Assembly: GCA_002404055.1 (NCBI GenBank)
Contig: DHIZ01000099.1
Coordinates: 11,387 to 28,284, forward strand
Source of the DNA: Chloroflexi bacterium UBA4733
GTDB taxonomy: Bacteria; Chloroflexota; UBA4733
DNA length: 16,898 nt
Reading direction: 5' to 3'
Shown: piece after piece, positions 14,217 to 16,898 of the stretch
How positions within the stretch are numbered: the stretch's first letter is position 1
Layout: each line of letters opens with the position of its first letter
The notes under the pieces: model-generated
The model's database searches: none
Seen by the model: only the letters and a program-made list of their open reading frames with translations
Told to the model about the DNA's origin: nothing
Program-made: the position numbers and the translations under genes

Positions 14217-15228
14217 GGCTCTTTCCGTTGCCACCCTGATCATTGCTCGCTGACGCTCCAGCACCATTCCCATTGCCTGGTTGCGAGGCTGGGGGCAATG
14301 CCGCAGACGTCGTGGAGGTGCTGGAGGCGGCAGCCGTACTGGTGATGCCGCGCGCCACGCTACTGACCTGCTGCCCGTGGTTTTCTCCGGCGGGATCGGG
14401 CATGTGGGCGGCCGTCGCGACGGTCAAGCCGTGACTCGCTGCCTCGGGAGTGCTCGCCGTACTCGTGGTACTGCTGGACGTGGTGGTGATACGGCGAGCT
14501 ACCGCGCTCACCTGCTGCCCGTGGTTTTCGCCCGCTGTCGGGGACGTATGGGCGACGGCTGACACCGCGTCACCGTGGCCGTCGGCGTCGGTACTGGCAG
14601 TCGATGCCACGCTGGAGGTGGACGTCCGGACGCTGTGGGCTGCCGAGCTGACCGCATCGCCGTGCGCCTCGCCCTGCTCGGCTGTGGAACGGGCGATGGT
14701 GGAGACGATGACGCCCAGTCCTTGCGGCGGCAGCGCTGCATCACGTGTCGCTGGCGACGACGCGGACACTGTCGAGGTGGTGGTCAACGTGCTGGAGATG
14801 GTGTCCCTATCGGTATCGGAAGCGTGAGGCGATGCGGTGGGCGGCGCCCCAGCAAACAGCGCCGGGACATCAGCAATCGCCGCTCCGACGGCGCCCGTCA
14901 TTCTGCCGACCACCGATGACGGCGCTGCGAAGGCGGGTACGGCAACCAGACCAAACAGCGCAGCACCCAGACCGAGGCCGACCAGGCGTCGCCGGTCAAA
15001 CATGCTGCCCCACTGTGCCGCTGCTTCCTGCAGGCGATGCATGGGAGTAGCCGACCCAGGCGCTGCCACAGCCTGCAGAATTTCCAGACGCGCGCGCTGC
15101 TGAAACGCCGCTGTCGGCAGAGCGGCGGCATCGCAATCGAGCAGGGCAGCAGAATGCTGCAGAGCCGCGACGACCGGATCGCTTCCAAGCAATGGTGAGG
15201 ACGTCGGTGAGGTGGGTGCCTTGGCCAT
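14206..15228 (-). CDS. One-pass membrane protein with HGxxVSxxA repeats, probable anti-sigma/sensor partner
   Basis: A 340-residue protein. Residues 1-80 are a cytoplasmic domain (LPTAAFQQRARLEILQAVA, then MHRLQEAAAQW and an RRR stop). Residues 81-103 are the membrane segment (LVGLGLGAALFGLVAVPAF). Residues 104-340 are an outer low-complexity Ser/Thr/Ala domain with the motif HGxxVSxxA[HR] at 189, 218, 236, 266 and 284, plus a weaker one at 169. Two 48-residue units (213-260, 261-308) are tandem duplicates. The overlap with the sigma gene and the one-pass topology suggest an anti-sigma factor or sigma-linked sensor. No zinc HxxxCxxC motif is present, so it is not a ZAS type. The role is inferred from context. 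ATG 15228 has GGAGG about 11 nt upstream. Confidence 0.7.
   Translation of the reverse strand: MAKAPTSPTSSPLLGSDPVVAALQHSAALLDCDAAALPTAAFQQRARLEILQAVAAPGSATPMHRLQEAAAQWGSMFDRRRLVGLGLGAALFGLVAVPAFAAPSSVVGRMTGAVGAAIADVPALFAGAPPTASPHASDTDRDTISSTLTTTSTVSASSPATRDAALPPQGLGVIVSTIARSTAEQGEAHGDAVSSAAHSVRTSTSSVASTASTDADGHGDAVSAVAHTSPTAGENHGQQVSAVARRITTTSSSTTSTASTPEAASHGLTVATAAHMPDPAGENHGQQVSSVARGITSTAAASSTSTTSAALPPASQPGNGNGAGASASNDQGGNGKSHGR
14305..14592 (-). repeat. In-frame tandem repeat, two 144-bp units
   Basis: Two 48-codon units in the membrane-protein gene. They share a perfect 20-bp direct repeat, acctgctgcccgtggttttc, at 14366-14385 and 14510-14529, exactly 144 bp apart, which encodes ENHGQQV. 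The flanks are diverged Ser/Thr-rich codons. Confidence 0.75.
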
Positions 15229-15489
15229 GTCGCTGTTCCTCCAAATTTAAGTGCCATTGCTTATCCAAACGCGCAAATCGGCATCGCATTACAGTCCTGG
15301 CGAATGTTTCATTTTGGACGGAGCTTCCCTGCCGGTCGGTGTTGCGTCAACGACATGCAGACATTGCCTGTCGGTCGCTTTCATTGTCGCTCCGGGCGCT
15401 GAATGCCCCTGCCATGCCACACCTGGGCCAGCCCAATTGGGACGTGTGTTTGGGTTGCGGCGTGGCTGTGCTGTAATGCAGCACCGGGA

Positions 15490-15506
15490 ACGACGTTTAA
15501 CGTTGT
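15490..15506. promoter_or_regulatory. 17-bp palindrome, candidate operator
   Basis: acgacgtttaacgttgt: two 8-bp arms around a central T, with 7 of 8 pairs matching. It lies 53 bp upstream of the Tat-exported protein start, in the 330-bp divergent region 15229-15558. The size and symmetry fit a dimeric repressor or activator site. The regulator is unknown. Confidence 0.4.
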
Positions 15507-15516
15507 ATGGATGAGC

Positions 15517-15535
15517 AAGACGACTGGAGCGTCTT
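15517..15535. promoter_or_regulatory. Inverted repeat in the leader of the Tat-exported protein gene
   Basis: aagacg-actggag-cgtctt: perfect 6-bp arms with a 7-nt loop, between the palindrome at 15490 and the ribosome site (AAGGA near 15543). It may be an RNA hairpin in the leader or a second protein site. No convincing -35/-10 pair was found in 15229-15558 on either strand. Confidence 0.3.
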
Positions 15536-15558
15536 CGAATGGGAAGGAATGATGCCGC

Positions 15559-16149
15559 ATGATCGCTCGACGTGACCTGATGAAGGCAGTAGCCATGCTG
15601 CCGGTTGTGGCAGGGCTTTCGGCTACGCCGATGGCGTGGGCCGACAGTGGCAAGGAGGCCGACCAAGCGGCTCCGGCGCGACCGCGCGTGTTGCTGACCG
15701 ATGAAGTCCTCAACGGCGCGCTGATCACTGCCGGTTCGTCCTACCAGGATGCGGCAGGAAACACCTACGTGGCTGGTGCGATTTACACCGGCAGCACCAC
15801 CGGCACGATTACCGGCACGTTCCGTGCCGCTCTGAACGTCTATACCCCCGCCGGTTCCTCCAAGAGCCATTTCTTGGGCAGCATCGTCGTCGCTGACGGC
15901 GCCACGCCGGCTAACATCGTATTTGGTTCAGTGTCCGGTGAGCAGGAGTCCGCCACGACCGGCTTCAGCGAGACCGGGCATTTCGCCGTGGACGGTGGCC
16001 TGGGCAGCTACCTCGGCGCCCACAGTCATGGCTCGCTGCGCGGCGCCAGCACGGCCGCCTTGAACGCGAACGGCTCGATCAACTGGACACTCAACAGCGT
16101 CCCCGCTCCGGGACCGCATCCGGGCCATGGGAAGGGCCAGGACCGCTAA
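15559..16149 (+). CDS. Tat-exported protein, barrel-like, unknown function
   Basis: A 196-residue protein. The N-terminus MIARRDLMKAVAMLPVVAGL followed by SATPMAWA is a twin-arginine signal peptide (RRDLMK) with a likely AxA cleavage near residue 28, so a folded product is exported. The mature part is rich in Gly, Ser and Thr strands (NTYVAGAIYTGSTTGTITGT, HFLGSIVVADG, NIVFGSVSG). The late segment GHFAVDGGLGSYLGAHSHG resembles the closing GGTGxYxGAxG motif of allene-oxide-cyclase/dirigent-like beta-barrels; this similarity is weak and from memory. The C-terminus is Pro/Gly/His-rich. ATG 15559 has AAGGA about 12 nt upstream. It is divergent from the repeat membrane protein/sigma pair and could belong to its regulon, which is inference. 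Confidence 0.7.
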   Translation: MIARRDLMKAVAMLPVVAGLSATPMAWADSGKEADQAAPARPRVLLTDEVLNGALITAGSSYQDAAGNTYVAGAIYTGSTTGTITGTFRAALNVYTPAGSSKSHFLGSIVVADGATPANIVFGSVSGEQESATTGFSETGHFAVDGGLGSYLGAHSHGSLRGASTAALNANGSINWTLNSVPAPGPHPGHGKGQDR

Positions 16150-16315
16150 CACGAGCCTGCGTCACGCCCCCCGATCTGGTCGTGTACTGTTCCAGCAGGA
16201 TCAGCCACCATCAGCCGATGATCAGGCCGCCGCTAGTCTCGTCGCGTGTCTTTCGCTGGGACGGTCACGCCTAGGCCGCTCGCTGATCAGTCTCTTTCCC
16301 TCTTGCACTACGTGC

Positions 16316-16347
16316 TGCCGCGATAGATCGCGCCGCCGAGTGCGGCA
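16316..16347 (+). promoter_or_regulatory. Nested inverted repeats in the thiC leader
   Basis: Outer arms tgccgc (16316-16321) and gcggca (16342-16347) overlap an inner perfect pair cgcgat-ag-atcgcg (16319-16332); the two cannot form fully at once. They lie 21-52 nt upstream of thiC. They may be alternative leader structures, but no TPP riboswitch core was recognised. The remainder of 16150-16367 shows nothing I can name. Confidence 0.25.
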
Positions 16348-16367
16348 AGCCCAGGAAAGAGGAGACA

Positions 16368-16898
<531 letters not shown>

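Noticed and set aside
15485..15506. GGAAC at 15487-15491 as an ECF -35 element
   Set aside because: The only nearby GTT-type -10 is about 10 nt away, not the usual 16-17, so the match is not usable.
16172..16200. THI-box-like stretch (gatctggt ... ccagcagga) upstream of thiC
   Set aside because: Only one arm resembles the TPP riboswitch. The CUGAGA core and the GGGGUGC partner region were not found, so no riboswitch is called.

Overview
This window is high-GC bacterial chromosome, most likely from a Chloroflexota-type organism. That assignment is an inference. It rests on the MutL/MiaA pair, a Uma2 nuclease, an ECF sigma factor paired with a membrane protein carrying HGxxVSxxA repeats, a BluB-CobT fusion and GC-rich intergenic repeats. 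No rRNA, tRNA or CRISPR array is visible.

Region 1 (27-4179, minus strand) is a compact operon: a LacI-family regulator, then two cytoplasmic sulfatase-superfamily hydrolases. A near-consensus promoter (TTGACA, 17 bp, TACGAT) and a LacI-type operator with a CG centre lie just upstream. The first hydrolase keeps the Cys of the formylglycine motif. The second has Thr there. The first also carries a 29-codon in-frame insert that looks like a dispersed GC-rich repeat. Region 2 (4180-4444) holds a 99-bp element with perfect 19-bp inverted ends. Region 3 (4445-7284) is mutL-miaA with its own good promoter.

Region 4 (7322-10653) is an accessory, decaying segment. A two-gene module (a HEPN-like protein overlapping a small unknown protein by ATGA) stands back-to-back with a Uma2 nuclease gene. 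About 2 kb away the same block occurs again. In that copy the HEPN gene has lost 157 bp between two TCGCGCA repeats and the Uma2 gene is cut after 28 codons, but the small gene stays open and nearly identical. Between and beyond the copies are a frameshifted NTF2-like secreted protein, a truncated NHL-repeat protein and possibly a remnant of another gene.

Region 5 (10677-13492) holds a membrane-anchored protein with a PsbP-like domain and a fused BluB-CobT enzyme that would make 5,6-dimethylbenzimidazole and convert it to alpha-ribazole phosphate for cobalamin. Region 6 (13608-16149) has an ECF sigma factor gene overlapping an upstream gene for a one-pass membrane protein with a tandemly repeated outer domain, probably its anti-sigma or sensor partner. 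A Tat-exported protein of unknown function is divergent from it, behind two palindromes.

Region 7 (16368-16898) is the start of thiC. Its reading frame is broken by an apparent internal deletion that removes a conserved block, so as read here it is not functional; the window ends inside it.
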